Positions 1-8,687 of a DNA stretch of 64,000 nucleotides are shown piece after piece (within the stretch, counting starts at the first letter, position 1; each line of letters begins with the position of its first letter). The position numbers were made by a program, and so were the translations under genes. Location: contig NZ_JBPZGZ010000005.1 of NCBI RefSeq assembly GCF_051857475.1, positions 1 through 64,000 on the forward strand, given 5' to 3'. The notes under the pieces were generated by a model that saw only the letters and a program-made list of their open reading frames with translations, had not been told where the DNA came from and ran no database searches. The stretch comes from Pelomonas sp051857475 (lineage in GTDB: Bacteria; Pseudomonadota; Gammaproteobacteria; Burkholderiales; Burkholderiaceae_C).

Positions 1-22
1 CCGCTTCACCACCGTTAACGCC

Positions 23-114
23 GGCTGCACGCCGGGCTCATCAGGAAATACCGAACAGCCGCGTCGCCCGAGCGACGCTGCATTTGGCATTTCTCGTGAG
101 CCCGGCGTGCAGCC
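23..114. repeat. Nested inverted repeat (18-bp perfect arms)
   Basis: Arms at 23-40 and 97-114 are perfect 18-base reverse complements. Inside the 56-base loop is a second hairpin, gcgtcgc at 61-67 with gcgacgc at 72-78. Seen directly. It could be an intergenic repeat or the termini of a tiny mobile remnant; no T-run follows, so a simple rho-independent terminator is unlikely. Confidence 0.6.
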
Positions 115-270
115 GCGCGTTCAGCGGACTGGTGGCCCGAAATTTGGTGCTGGTGATAGGGACAGCAGCGAGAGCGCAGCGGGTCGCGTCTTGCCGAAAA
201 ACCGCTGGCCGTTTTCGCGCGCCGCTCGTGGCGTCATCGCGCTGGTGTGCGGTTCAGGGCCTCTTCTTTG

Positions 271-304
271 GTGACTTTCTTCTGGCCCCGCAGAAGAAAG
301 TTAC
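271..304. repeat. Intergenic hairpin repeat
   Basis: A 14-base stem (271-284 with 291-304, one mismatch) closes on a 6-base gccccg loop. The sequence has the look of the dispersed GTGACTTTCTT/AAGAAAGTTAC hairpin found between genes in Burkholderiales and Xanthomonadales; this assignment is from memory of such repeats. It may end transcripts leaving the TonB receptor gene, whose stop lies about 75 bases away. Confidence 0.5.
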
Positions 305-377
305 CCGGCCGCCGGGACGGACTCCCGGCAATGCATCGATCAGCAGCGCTCCTCGCAAAAGCAAGCTACAACCCAAC

Positions 378-2657
378 TCAAATCTTCATCTCCCACCTCA
401 ACTGCCACTGCGTATAACTCGGCCCCCCGCTTCGCGACGTGATGAGCTGATCCCCGGTGGCAATCACACTCCCCGTGAAGTAATCCATCGCCGACAGATT
501 CGTCGCCGACAACCTCAGCGACTGCTCCGTGTTGATGGCCCACAGCGCAAACGCATCCACCACCGCCTTGCGGCTGGCCGTGGTCTCGGTGATCAGGGTC
601 TGCTGGATGACGGTCGACGGCGTCCAGTTCAGCGACGCGCCCAGCGTTAAGGGAACCGACCGCAGCCGGTAGTCAGCCCCCAGATTCGCCGTCCCCTTGG
701 GCTGACCGTCGATGTGGTTGTTCGGCCCCGGAATGCCGTCGACCCTGGACGTGAAGATGCTGAAGTTGCTGCGGATGTTGATCGGCAGCGCGTCCTCGAA
801 ATACTCATCCAGGCGGAAGCGCGCCTCCAGCTCGACGCCGGCCGTCGAGGCCTTGCCGATGTTCAGCGGCCGGGCCACCCAGCGCTGCGTGGTGCTCCAG
901 GGCACCGTTTCCAGCGACGTGACCGTGCGCATCAGATTGGTGATGCGTCGGGCGAAGAAGTTGGCGCTGAGCAGGCCGCCCTTGGTCTGGTAGTGCTCGT
1001 AGCCGATCTCGAAGCCGGTGGCCAGTTCGGGCTTGAGGTCGGGGTTGCCGGCGCGGTCGGGCGTGTTGGCCTGATGGGGCACCTGGCTGTTGATGGTGGG
1101 CCGCGCGATCAGGTCCTGCAGCTGCGGGCTGCGGTAGCTGCGCGTCAGGCTGGCGCGGATCATGTCGCGGCCCTTGTCGTCGAGCTTGTAGCGGGCATGG
1201 GCCAGCGGCGTGAAGACGCTGGACTTGTTGCGCGCGTCATAGCTGGCGGCGCTGGAGCGGGTCGTGATGCCTTCCCAGCGCAGGCCGGCGTAGAAGTCCC
1301 ACTGCTTGCCGACGTTCCATTCGTCCTGGGCATAGGCCGCGACACGCGTGGACGAGGCATCGAGGTCGTCGCCGAAGTCGTCCAGGCCCGGTTGCGGCGC
1401 GCCGTTGACCAGGGTCACACGGTTGGTGTGGCGCGACGTGCCTTCGCCCTCGATGCCGGAGACCAGGCTGTGGTCGCCGCCGAGGTTGTGGGAGATCTTG
1501 GCCAGGGCGCTCCAGTTGCTGTCGCGGCTGGTGCTGCTGTCGTCCTGCAGGCGTGAGGCCGCGCCGGCCAGCCGCTCCTGGCGCACGCTGTGGCTCTCGC
1601 CGCGGGCGCGGCCGATGCCACCCCGGGCTTCCACGCGGGTGTCGGCGCTGAGCTTGCTTTGCCACTGCGTGTTCAGACGGGCCATGGTGAATCGGCTGTC
1701 GCCGTCGGTGTCGGCCTGGTCGAAGAAGCCCGTTGGCGTCGGGTTGGGCTGGGGCGTCGTCGTCTGCAGCAGCTGGCTGTTGGTCGTGGACTTGGTCGAC
1801 ACGATGAAGGGCTGGATGGCCAGGCTGTCCGTCGCGTTGAGCTTGAACTGCACGCGGCCGGTCAGGTTCAGCGCGGTGCGCTCGTCCGAGTTGCGGCCGC
1901 GCGAGGTCAGCAGGCTGTCGGTGTTGGTGGCGACGGTGTGGGTCAGCGTGTCGTTGATGATGTCATCGACGCGCTCGCCGTGCAGGGCATTGACGGTCAG
2001 GTTGTAGGCATGGCCTTCGCCGAAGTTGTCGTTGCGCGTCCAGCTGATGCCGGGGCTGATGTGGCCGCGCTCGGTCGCGAAGCCGGCACGGAACTCGTTG
2101 AGGCGTTTCTTGAGCGCCTCGCGCAGCACGACATTGATGGTGCCGGCCACGGCGCGGGTGCCGTACTCGGCCGTCGGTGCGCGCAGCACTTCGATGCGTT
2201 CGACCTGCTCGGGCGGCAGCTGGTCCAGCGAGAAGCCGGGCGGCATGCGCTCGCCGTTGACGAGGATCTGCGTGTAGCCGCCGCCCATGCCACGCATGCG
2301 GATGTCGCCGCCGCGCCCGGGGCGGCCGCCGGTGGTCACGCCCGGCAGGCGCTTGATCATCTCGCCCAGGGTCGAGTCGCCGAACTTGTCGATCTCCTCG
2401 CGGGTGATGACGATCTTGCTGGCCGTCGATGCCTTGCGGATGGAGTCGTCGCTGGCATTGCCGCTGACCTCGACGCGCTTGAGCTGTTCGGACCTGGCGT
2501 CCGCGGGCTTGGCGGCGGGGCGCTGGGCAGGGCGTGCCGGTGCGGAAGCGGGGGCGTCGGGCGGCGTGGCCTGGGGCTGGGTCTGGGTTTGAGCGACAGC
2601 AGGCAAGCTGCCGCTGACTGCCAGCACGGCAGCCGCGGAAACACGGGTGAGTTGCAT
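378..2657 (-). CDS. TonB-dependent outer-membrane receptor
   Basis: The 759-residue product should be a TonB-dependent transporter of the outer membrane, importing an iron chelate, haem or another scarce ligand with energy from TonB-ExbBD. A signal peptide (residues 1-22) is followed by a Pro/Ala-rich linker to about residue 60, then a plug domain (about 75-185) with the usual VNGERMPPG and IEVLRAPTAEYG segments, and then a beta barrel to the C-terminus. The last residue is Ile rather than the common Phe. It is the last of three minus-strand genes, after an exported truncated globin and a DUF3034 barrel protein. The globin neighbour makes haem or iron a reasonable ligand guess, but the sequence does not fix the substrate. 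Confidence 0.9.
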   Translation of the reverse strand: MQLTRVSAAAVLAVSGSLPAVAQTQTQPQATPPDAPASAPARPAQRPAAKPADARSEQLKRVEVSGNASDDSIRKASTASKIVITREEIDKFGDSTLGEMIKRLPGVTTGGRPGRGGDIRMRGMGGGYTQILVNGERMPPGFSLDQLPPEQVERIEVLRAPTAEYGTRAVAGTINVVLREALKKRLNEFRAGFATERGHISPGISWTRNDNFGEGHAYNLTVNALHGERVDDIINDTLTHTVATNTDSLLTSRGRNSDERTALNLTGRVQFKLNATDSLAIQPFIVSTKSTTNSQLLQTTTPQPNPTPTGFFDQADTDGDSRFTMARLNTQWQSKLSADTRVEARGGIGRARGESHSVRQERLAGAASRLQDDSSTSRDSNWSALAKISHNLGGDHSLVSGIEGEGTSRHTNRVTLVNGAPQPGLDDFGDDLDASSTRVAAYAQDEWNVGKQWDFYAGLRWEGITTRSSAASYDARNKSSVFTPLAHARYKLDDKGRDMIRASLTRSYRSPQLQDLIARPTINSQVPHQANTPDRAGNPDLKPELATGFEIGYEHYQTKGGLLSANFFARRITNLMRTVTSLETVPWSTTQRWVARPLNIGKASTAGVELEARFRLDEYFEDALPINIRSNFSIFTSRVDGIPGPNNHIDGQPKGTANLGADYRLRSVPLTLGASLNWTPSTVIQQTLITETTASRKAVVDAFALWAINTEQSLRLSATNLSAMDYFTGSVIATGDQLITSRSGGPSYTQWQLRWEMKI

Positions 2658-2749
2658 GGCCGGCAGTTTGCCGCGCCCCCCACACCGACTTGTGGCCGAG
2701 CCGTTAACGCAAAAGTTCTTTACCGACCCTGCTGCGGTGCCAACAGAAG

Positions 2750-3190
2750 CTAGGGGCCCGCCGGCGTGACGATGTCGCGGTGCATGGGCGCCAGACGCGC
2801 CAGCATGCCGTTCTGGGCCGCGAAGGGGATGCCCTTGGCGTCCATGGACAGCTGCAGGATTTCGACCAGCGCATTGAAGTCGCGGCGGCGGATCTCCAGG
2901 TCCTGGTGCACCAGCTTCATCGGCGCTCCCTGGTAGGTGCAGGGGCCGCCGGCTTCCTGGCAGAGCTGTTCGGTCAGTTGCTTCGTCAGGTTCTCGCGGT
3001 TGACGTCCTTGAAGAAGGGCGCCGTGCGCGGGTCGGCCACGAGGCGGGGCACGAAGTCGTCCATGACGGCGCGGATGCCGGCCTGGCCGCCCCAGGCCGG
3101 GTAGACGCTGTCGTTGGCCGGCGGCGTTTGCGCAAACGCCGAGGAGCCAAGCAGCAGGCAGGCGAGAACCGTGATGACGACAAGGCGCAT
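2750..3190 (-). CDS. Exported group 1 truncated haemoglobin
   Basis: A 146-residue protein with a clear signal peptide (residues 1-20, cleavage after AFA) and then a truncated-globin domain filling the rest. Family marks seen are FFKDVN (59-64), the GGP turn with tight cysteines around 77-84, and the haem-proximal His at about residue 95 in MKLVHQDLEI. Group 1 truncated globins bind haem and handle O2 or NO. Most are cytoplasmic, so the signal peptide implies a periplasmic role. It lies 21 bases after the DUF3034 gene and 92 before the TonB receptor, probably one transcript. Family is firm; ligand is not known. Confidence 0.85.
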   Translation of the reverse strand: MRLVVITVLACLLLGSSAFAQTPPANDSVYPAWGGQAGIRAVMDDFVPRLVADPRTAPFFKDVNRENLTKQLTEQLCQEAGGPCTYQGAPMKLVHQDLEIRRRDFNALVEILQLSMDAKGIPFAAQNGMLARLAPMHRDIVTPAGP

Positions 3191-3211
3191 GAAGTGACTC
3201 CTAGAGCGCAG

Positions 3212-4105
3212 TCATAGCGCGAATTGCGCCGACAGATAGCTGCCCGTCTGGCGCTTGGGCTGCACGGCCGGGGCAATGCGGCCCAGGTCCACCCAGGCGG
3301 CGGTCAGCGAGAAATGCTTGTTGGGCGCCCAGGCGACGAAGACGTCCTTCCAGTCGTCCTCCTTCAGCGCACCGGCGCCGAGCACCGAGTTGTTCAGGTT
3401 GTCGGGCTTGGCGCGGAACTCGAAGCCGATGGCGATGTTCTTGGCCAGCAGCTTGGCAATCGAGAACTCGGGCTGCAGCCGCATGCCCTTGCCCTGGGCG
3501 CCGCCAAAACCCAGCAGGCCGTTCTGGTTGGCCTTGGTGGCGCGCAGCGTCAGGTTGACGAGGACGCCGTCGGCCAGGAAGAGCTTGGTGGCGCTGACAT
3601 AGGCGTCCGTGCCTGAATCCCTGGCGCCCAGCGGACCGAATAGCGTCGGGCCGAGGTTGCCGGCATGGGTCTTCTTGTGCTCCAGGCCGATGGCAACCTG
3701 GGGCATCAGCGTGTCGCTGTCCAGCACGGCGTCGCCGAACAGGCGCACCTTGATGCCCAGGATGTCCTGCTTCAGATGCAGGCCGTCCAGGCCGAGGGGC
3801 GCGAGATTGCTTTCGGTGTTGAAGTCCTGCTTGGCCAGCGAGATCTCGACGCGGTCCTGGATGCCGACGGCGGCGCCATAGGTCAGCAGGCCGTAGTTGT
3901 CGGTGGTCGCCCGGGTGACGAAGGCGGTGGCGCCGAACTCACCTGCCGTGGCGTAGCTGCCGGTGACGGCCCAGGGCGTCAGTCCGCCGCCGGCCGCGCC
4001 ATCGATGCTGGACACGCCGCCGGTCAGCAGCAGCTTGCCGCCAGACTGGGCAAAAGCGGGTGCGCCGAGCAGGGCGGCAATGAGCAAAAGGGCGGGACGG
4101 CGCAT
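3212..4105 (-). CDS. DUF3034 family outer-membrane barrel protein
   Basis: The 297-residue product has a signal peptide (1-19, ending APAFA) and alternating amphipathic strands throughout, with short Gly/Asn/Asp turns and a C-terminal SAQFAL typical of outer-membrane barrels. The GGKLLLTGGVSSIDGAAGGG opening and the TPWAVTGSYAT stretch match what I know of the DUF3034 family, which has no defined function and is often found near truncated globins. It is first in the minus-strand group with the globin and the TonB receptor. The start is the ATG at 4105 just before the signal peptide. Confidence 0.75.
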   Translation of the reverse strand: MRRPALLLIAALLGAPAFAQSGGKLLLTGGVSSIDGAAGGGLTPWAVTGSYATAGEFGATAFVTRATTDNYGLLTYGAAVGIQDRVEISLAKQDFNTESNLAPLGLDGLHLKQDILGIKVRLFGDAVLDSDTLMPQVAIGLEHKKTHAGNLGPTLFGPLGARDSGTDAYVSATKLFLADGVLVNLTLRATKANQNGLLGFGGAQGKGMRLQPEFSIAKLLAKNIAIGFEFRAKPDNLNNSVLGAGALKEDDWKDVFVAWAPNKHFSLTAAWVDLGRIAPAVQPKRQTGSYLSAQFAL

Positions 4106-4220
4106 GGAATCTCCGGCGGCAATGCAGGCCGCCTCACTCTACGCAGAAAGCCCGCCAACTGGATGCAAACCCCTCGCGGGCTAGACTGCTGGCCCCGTTT
4201 CCCGTGAACTGTTCCCTGCC

Positions 4221-5315
4221 ATGACCGCCATTTCCGATGTCCAGCTGCAACCCCTGCTGCAAGCCGTGGTGGACCCCGGCAGCGGCCGTACGCTGGGTGA
4301 GGACAAGGCGGTCAAGGCCATCAAGGTGGACGGCGCCGATGTCGCCATCGACATCGAGCTGGGCTATCCGGCCGCCAGCCAGCATGCGTTGCTGACGGCC
4401 GTGGTCGTTGACGCCGTCCTGGCCGTGCCTGGCGTGGGTAACGTCAAAGTCAACATTTCCACCAAGGTCGTTGCCCATGCCGTGCAGCGTGGCGTGCAAC
4501 TGCTGCCGGGCGTCAAGAACATCATCGCCGTGGCTTCCGGCAAGGGCGGCGTCGGCAAGAGCACGACGGCGGCCAACCTGGCCCTGGCCCTGTCGGCCGA
4601 AGGCGCCCGCGTGGGCGTGCTGGATGCCGACGTCTACGGCCCCAGCCAGCCGCTGATGCTGGGCGCCAGCGGCCGCCCCGAGACCCTGGACGGCCAGACC
4701 ATGGAGCCCCACATCGCCCACGGCCTGCAGGTGAATTCCATCGGTTTCCTGGTCGACGACGACCAGGCCATGATCTGGCGCGGCCCCATGGCCACCCAGG
4801 CCCTGGAGCAGCTGCTGCGCCAGACGCGCTGGCAGGAGCTGGACTACCTCGTCATCGACCTGCCGCCCGGCACCGGCGACATCCAGCTGACGCTGTCCCA
4901 GCGCGTGCCCGTGACCGGTGCCGTCATCGTGACGACGCCGCAGGACATCGCGCTGATCGACGCCAAGAAGGGCCTGAAGATGTTCGAGAAGGTGGGCGTG
5001 CCCATTCTCGGCATCGTCGAGAACATGGCCGTGCACATCTGCTCCAACTGCGGCCATGCCGAGCACATCTTCGGCGCCGAGGGCGGCGCGAAGATGGCGG
5101 CCCAGTACGGCACCGAGCTGCTGGCCTCGCTGCCCCTGGCCATGAGCATCCGCGCCCAGGCCGACTCGGGCACGCCCACCGTCGCTGCCGAACCCGACAG
5201 CGAGGTCGCCGCGCTTTACAAAGCGCTGGCCCGCAAGGTGGCCGCCAAGATCGCGGCCCAGGGCAAGGACTATTCGTCCAAGTTCCCGAGCATTTCCATC
5301 TCCAAGACGACTTGA
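4221..5315 (+). CDS. apbC: Iron-sulfur cluster carrier ATPase ApbC/Mrp
   Basis: A 364-residue Mrp/NBP35-family P-loop ATPase that carries and inserts Fe-S clusters in the cytoplasm. An N-terminal DUF59-like domain (about 1-85) precedes the MinD/Mrp ATPase domain. The deviant Walker A motif GKGGVGKST is at 107-115, DADVYGPSQP follows the next strand, and the CSNCG cysteine pair that binds the bridging cluster is near residue 275. Length matches the family (about 360). It is divergent from the DUF3034 gene and precedes the formate dehydrogenase operon, whose product needs several 4Fe-4S clusters; a hairpin-rich gap separates them, so co-transcription is doubtful. Confidence 0.95.
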   Translation: MTAISDVQLQPLLQAVVDPGSGRTLGEDKAVKAIKVDGADVAIDIELGYPAASQHALLTAVVVDAVLAVPGVGNVKVNISTKVVAHAVQRGVQLLPGVKNIIAVASGKGGVGKSTTAANLALALSAEGARVGVLDADVYGPSQPLMLGASGRPETLDGQTMEPHIAHGLQVNSIGFLVDDDQAMIWRGPMATQALEQLLRQTRWQELDYLVIDLPPGTGDIQLTLSQRVPVTGAVIVTTPQDIALIDAKKGLKMFEKVGVPILGIVENMAVHICSNCGHAEHIFGAEGGAKMAAQYGTELLASLPLAMSIRAQADSGTPTVAAEPDSEVAALYKALARKVAAKIAAQGKDYSSKFPSISISKTT

Positions 5316-5322
5316 CGTTTAG

Positions 5323-5361
5323 CCCCTCGCCCAAGGAATACTTGGTCGGTCCCCCGAGGGG
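5323..5361 (+). terminator. Possible terminator or repeat hairpin after apbC
   Basis: The stem cccctcg (5323-5329) pairs with cgagggg (5355-5361), and an inner stem ccaag (5331-5335) pairs with cttgg (5341-5345). It starts 8 bases after the apbC stop. There is no following T-run, so it may be a dispersed intergenic repeat that stops or stabilises the apbC mRNA. A further small hairpin, cgatgc/gcatcg, follows within 30 bases. Confidence 0.4.
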
Positions 5362-5604
5362 ACGGCGATGCTTGCGGCATCGAGCCACAAGCACATCGCC
5401 AGAGCGGGCCGGCTAGGGAGCGGCCCGGCGCTCGGCCCGCGAAAAAGGCCTCACCGTTGGATACCCGAGCGCTTTAGTCCCCCGGGTTGCCCGCCCTGGA
5501 CAAGGGCTCTCCTTTGTGAAGAAATCGCGTCACGGCGGCCAGCGACGGCTGCGCGCTGATTCGTTGCTGCACAAGAGCGGGCCCTGCCCGCAGGAGACAG
5601 TCGA

Positions 5605-8600
5605 ATGGACATGGACCGGAGGCAGTTTTTCCGGGTGAGCGGCGCGGGGCTGGCAGCGTCCAGCCTGGTCGCGTTGGGGTTCTCGCCAACGGCGGCCCTC
5701 GCCGAAGCGCGCAACTTCAAGCTCTCCCGGGCAACCGAAACCCGCAACACCTGCCCCTACTGCTCGGTGGGCTGCGGCGTCATCATGTACAGCTTGGGCG
5801 ACAAGGCGAAGAACGTCACCTCGTCCATCATCCACATCGAGGGCGACCCCGACCACCCGGTCAACCGCGGCACGCTGTGCCCCAAGGGCGCGGGCCTGCT
5901 GGATTTCGTGCACAGCCCCAACCGGCTGAAGTACCCCGAGATCCGCGAGCCGGGCGCCAAGGAATGGAAGCGCGTCAGCTGGGACGAGGCCATGGACCGC
6001 GTCGTCAAGCTGATGAAGGCCGACCGCGACGCCAACTTCCAGGCCACCAATGCCGACGGCAAGACCGTCAACCGCTGGCTGACCACCGGCATGCTGTGCG
6101 CGAGCGCATCCTCCAACGAAGCGGGCTACATCACCCACAAGGCGATGCGCTCGATGGGGATGCTGGCATTCGACAACCAGGCACGTGTTTGACACGGCCC
6201 GACGGTGGCCAGTCTGGCCCCGACGTTTGGCCGCGGCGCGATGACCAACCACTGGGTGGACATCAAGAACGCAGACCTGGTACTCATCATGGGCGGCAAT
6301 GCCGCCGAGGCCCACCCTTGCGGTTTCAAGTGGGTCATCGAGGCCAAGCACCACAACAAGGCCAGGCTCATCGTCGTCGACCCGCGCTTCACGCGCTCGG
6401 CCGCCATGAGCGACTACTACGCGCCCATCCGCGCAGGCAGTGATATCGCCTTCCTGGCGGGTGTCATCAACTACCTGCTGTCCAATAACAAGATCCAGAC
6501 CGAGTACGTCAAGAACTACACCAACGCCAGCTTCATCATCGGCGAGGACTACAAGTTCGACGCCGGCCTCTTCAGCGGCTACGACGAGGCCAAGCGCCGC
6601 TACGACCCCAAGAGCTGGGGCTATGAGCTCGACGACAAGGGCTTCGCCAAGGTCGACCCGACGCTGGAGCACCCGCGCTGCGTGCTCAACATCATGAAGG
6701 CGCATTACGCGCGCTACACGCCCGAGCAGGTCAGCAAGATCACCGGCACGCCCAAGGACAAATTCCTCAAGGTCTGCGAAATGATCGCGGAGACGTCCAG
6801 GCCCGACAAGGTCATGACCATCATGTACGCCCTGGGCTGGACCCAGCATAGCCAGGGCTCTCAGATGATCCGCACCGGGGCGCTGGTGCAGCTGCTGCTG
6901 GGCAATATCGGTCAGCCCGGCGGCGGCATGAATGCGCTGCGCGGCCACAGCAACATCCAGGGCCTGACCGACCTGGGCCTGCTGTCGACGTCGCTGACGG
7001 GCTATATGAGCCTGGCAAGAGATGCCGAGCAGGACCTCGACACCTATTACAAGACCCGCGCGCTGAAAGCCCTGCGCCCCGGCCAGATGAGCTTCTGGCA
7101 GAACTACCCCAAGTTCTTCGTCAGCCAGCAAAAGGCCTGGTGGGGCAAGGCGGCCACGGCCGACAACTCCTGGGCCTTCCACTGGCTGCCCAAGTGGGAC
7201 AAGGGCTATGACGTGCTGCAGACCTTCGAGCTGATGAACCAGGGCAAGCTCAACGGCTACATCTGCCAGGGCTTCAACCCGGTCGGCTCCTTCCCCAACA
7301 AGAAGAAGGTGGTCGCGGGCCTGTCCAAGCTGAAGTTCCTCGTCATCATCGATCCGCTCAACACCGAGACCGCCGAGTTCTGGAAGAACCATGGCGAGCA
7401 CCACGACGTGAAGAGCGAGGACATCCAGACGACGGTGTTCCGCTTCCCAAGCACCTGCTTTGCGGAGGAGGACGGCTCGCTGACCAACTCCGGCCGCTGG
7501 CTGCAATGGCACTGGAAGGGCGCCGAGCCGCCCGGCGAGGCCAAGGGCGACCCCGAGATCATTGCCCAGCTCTTCACGCGCATGAAGGCCGCCTATGTGA
7601 AGGACGGCGGCGCCTTCCCCGACCCCATCGTCAATCTGAGCTGGCCCTATCTGCAGCCCACCAACCCCTCGGCCGAGGAACTGGCCAAGGAGTACAACGG
7701 CAAGGCCCTGGCCGACGTGACCGACCCCAAGGACGCCACCAAGGTGCTGGCCAAGGCGGGCGAGCAGCTCAGCGGCTTTGGCCTGCTGCGTGACGACGGC
7801 AGCACGTCCAGCGGCTGCTGGATCTATGCCGGCGCCTGGACCCAGGCCGGCAACCAGATGGCCCGCCGCGACAACGCCGACCCCTGGGGCATAGGCCAGA
7901 CCCTGGGCTGGGCCTGGGCCTGGCCGGCCAACCGGCGCGTGCTCTACAACGCGGCCTCCTGCGACCCGACCGGCAAGCCCTGGAATCCCAAGCGCCGCCT
8001 GGTGTCCTGGGCCGGCGACAAATGGGGCGGCTCCGACGTGCCCGACATCCGGCCCGACGCCAACCCGACGGACGCCGACGCGGTGCGCCCCTTCATCATG
8101 ACCGCCGAGGGCGTGGCGCGCCTCTTCGCGCCCACCGGCATGGTGGACGGCCCGCTGCCCGAGCACTACGAGCCCTTCGAGACGCCGCTGGCCGCCAACC
8201 CCATGCACCCGAACAACGCCAAGGCCAAGTCCAACCCGGCCGCGCGCGTCTTCAAAGGCGACCTGGAGGCCTTCGGCACGCCCAAGGACTTCCCTTACGT
8301 GGCCACCAGCTACCGGCTGACCGAGCACTTCCACTACTGGACCAAGAACGTGCGCACCTCGGCCATCGTGCAGCCGCAGCAGTTCGTCGAGATTGGCGAG
8401 GAGCTCGCCAAGGAGAAGGGGGTCGCCAACGGCGACTGGGTCAAGGTGACCAGCAACCGCGGCTTCATCAAGGCCGTGGCCGTCGTCACCAAGCGCATCG
8501 CCTCGCTGGACGTGGACGGCAAGCGCGTGCACACCGTGGGCCTGCCCAACCACTGGGGCTTTGTCGGTGTGGCCAAGCCCGGCTATCTCGTCAACACGCT

Positions 8601-8676
8601 GACCCCCTTCGTGGGCGACGCGAACACGCAGACGCCGGAGTTCAAGAGCTTCACCGTGAACCTCGAGAAAGCCTGA
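5605..8676 (+). CDS. fdnG: Formate dehydrogenase-N/O alpha subunit, selenocysteine-containing
   Basis: Catalytic subunit of the respiratory formate dehydrogenase; it oxidises formate to CO2 in the periplasm using bis-MGD molybdenum (or tungsten), selenocysteine and one 4Fe-4S cluster. The frame is read through an in-frame TGA at 6190-6192 as selenocysteine 196 (the same residue number as E. coli FdnG), giving 1023 residues. The twin-arginine signal is MDRRQFFRVSGAG at 3-15. The cluster motif CPYCSVGC lies at about 50-57 with a further Cys in TLCPKGAG. Flanks of the Sec codon, NQARV before and HGPTVASLAPTFGRG after, are the canonical FdnG/FdoG active site. An AGGAG site lies 8 bases before the ATG. 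Annotation software that ignores Sec will split it into 5605-6192 and 6205-8676; it is not a pseudogene. Isozyme (FdnG or FdoG) is not resolved. Confidence 0.97.
6200..6225 (+). promoter_or_regulatory. SECIS-like hairpin for selenocysteine insertion
   Basis: Eight bases after the TGA (6190-6192) lies a hairpin: outer CG pairs and an A-A mismatch, then CGG (6203-6205) with CCG (6220-6222), a single bulged T at 6206, then GGCC (6207-6210) with GGCC (6216-6219), and an AGTCT apical loop (6211-6215). A bulged U below a short upper stem with a GU in the loop is the known SelB-binding feature of the E. coli fdhF element. Drawn by eye; no folding energy was computed. Confidence 0.8.
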
Positions 8677-8687
8677 GGGAGGCCGCC

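Larger units (their letters stand above)
1..377. other. Intergenic left edge, no convincing gene
   Basis: No convincing gene lies in these 377 bases before the TonB receptor stop codon. Open frames here on the plus strand have arginine-rich, low-complexity translations typical of high-G+C noncoding DNA. The stretch holds two inverted repeats, listed separately. Any gene to the left would be cut by the window edge. Confidence 0.6.

Noticed and set aside
84..650. Plus-strand open frame at the left edge
   Set aside because: Arginine- and proline-rich translation that runs into the antisense of the TonB receptor and across a repeat hairpin; no ribosome site.
6190..6192. Stop codon splitting the formate dehydrogenase alpha gene into two pieces, as if a pseudogene
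   Set aside because: The TGA is at the known selenocysteine position, flanked by conserved residues on both sides, with a SECIS-like hairpin and sel genes downstream.
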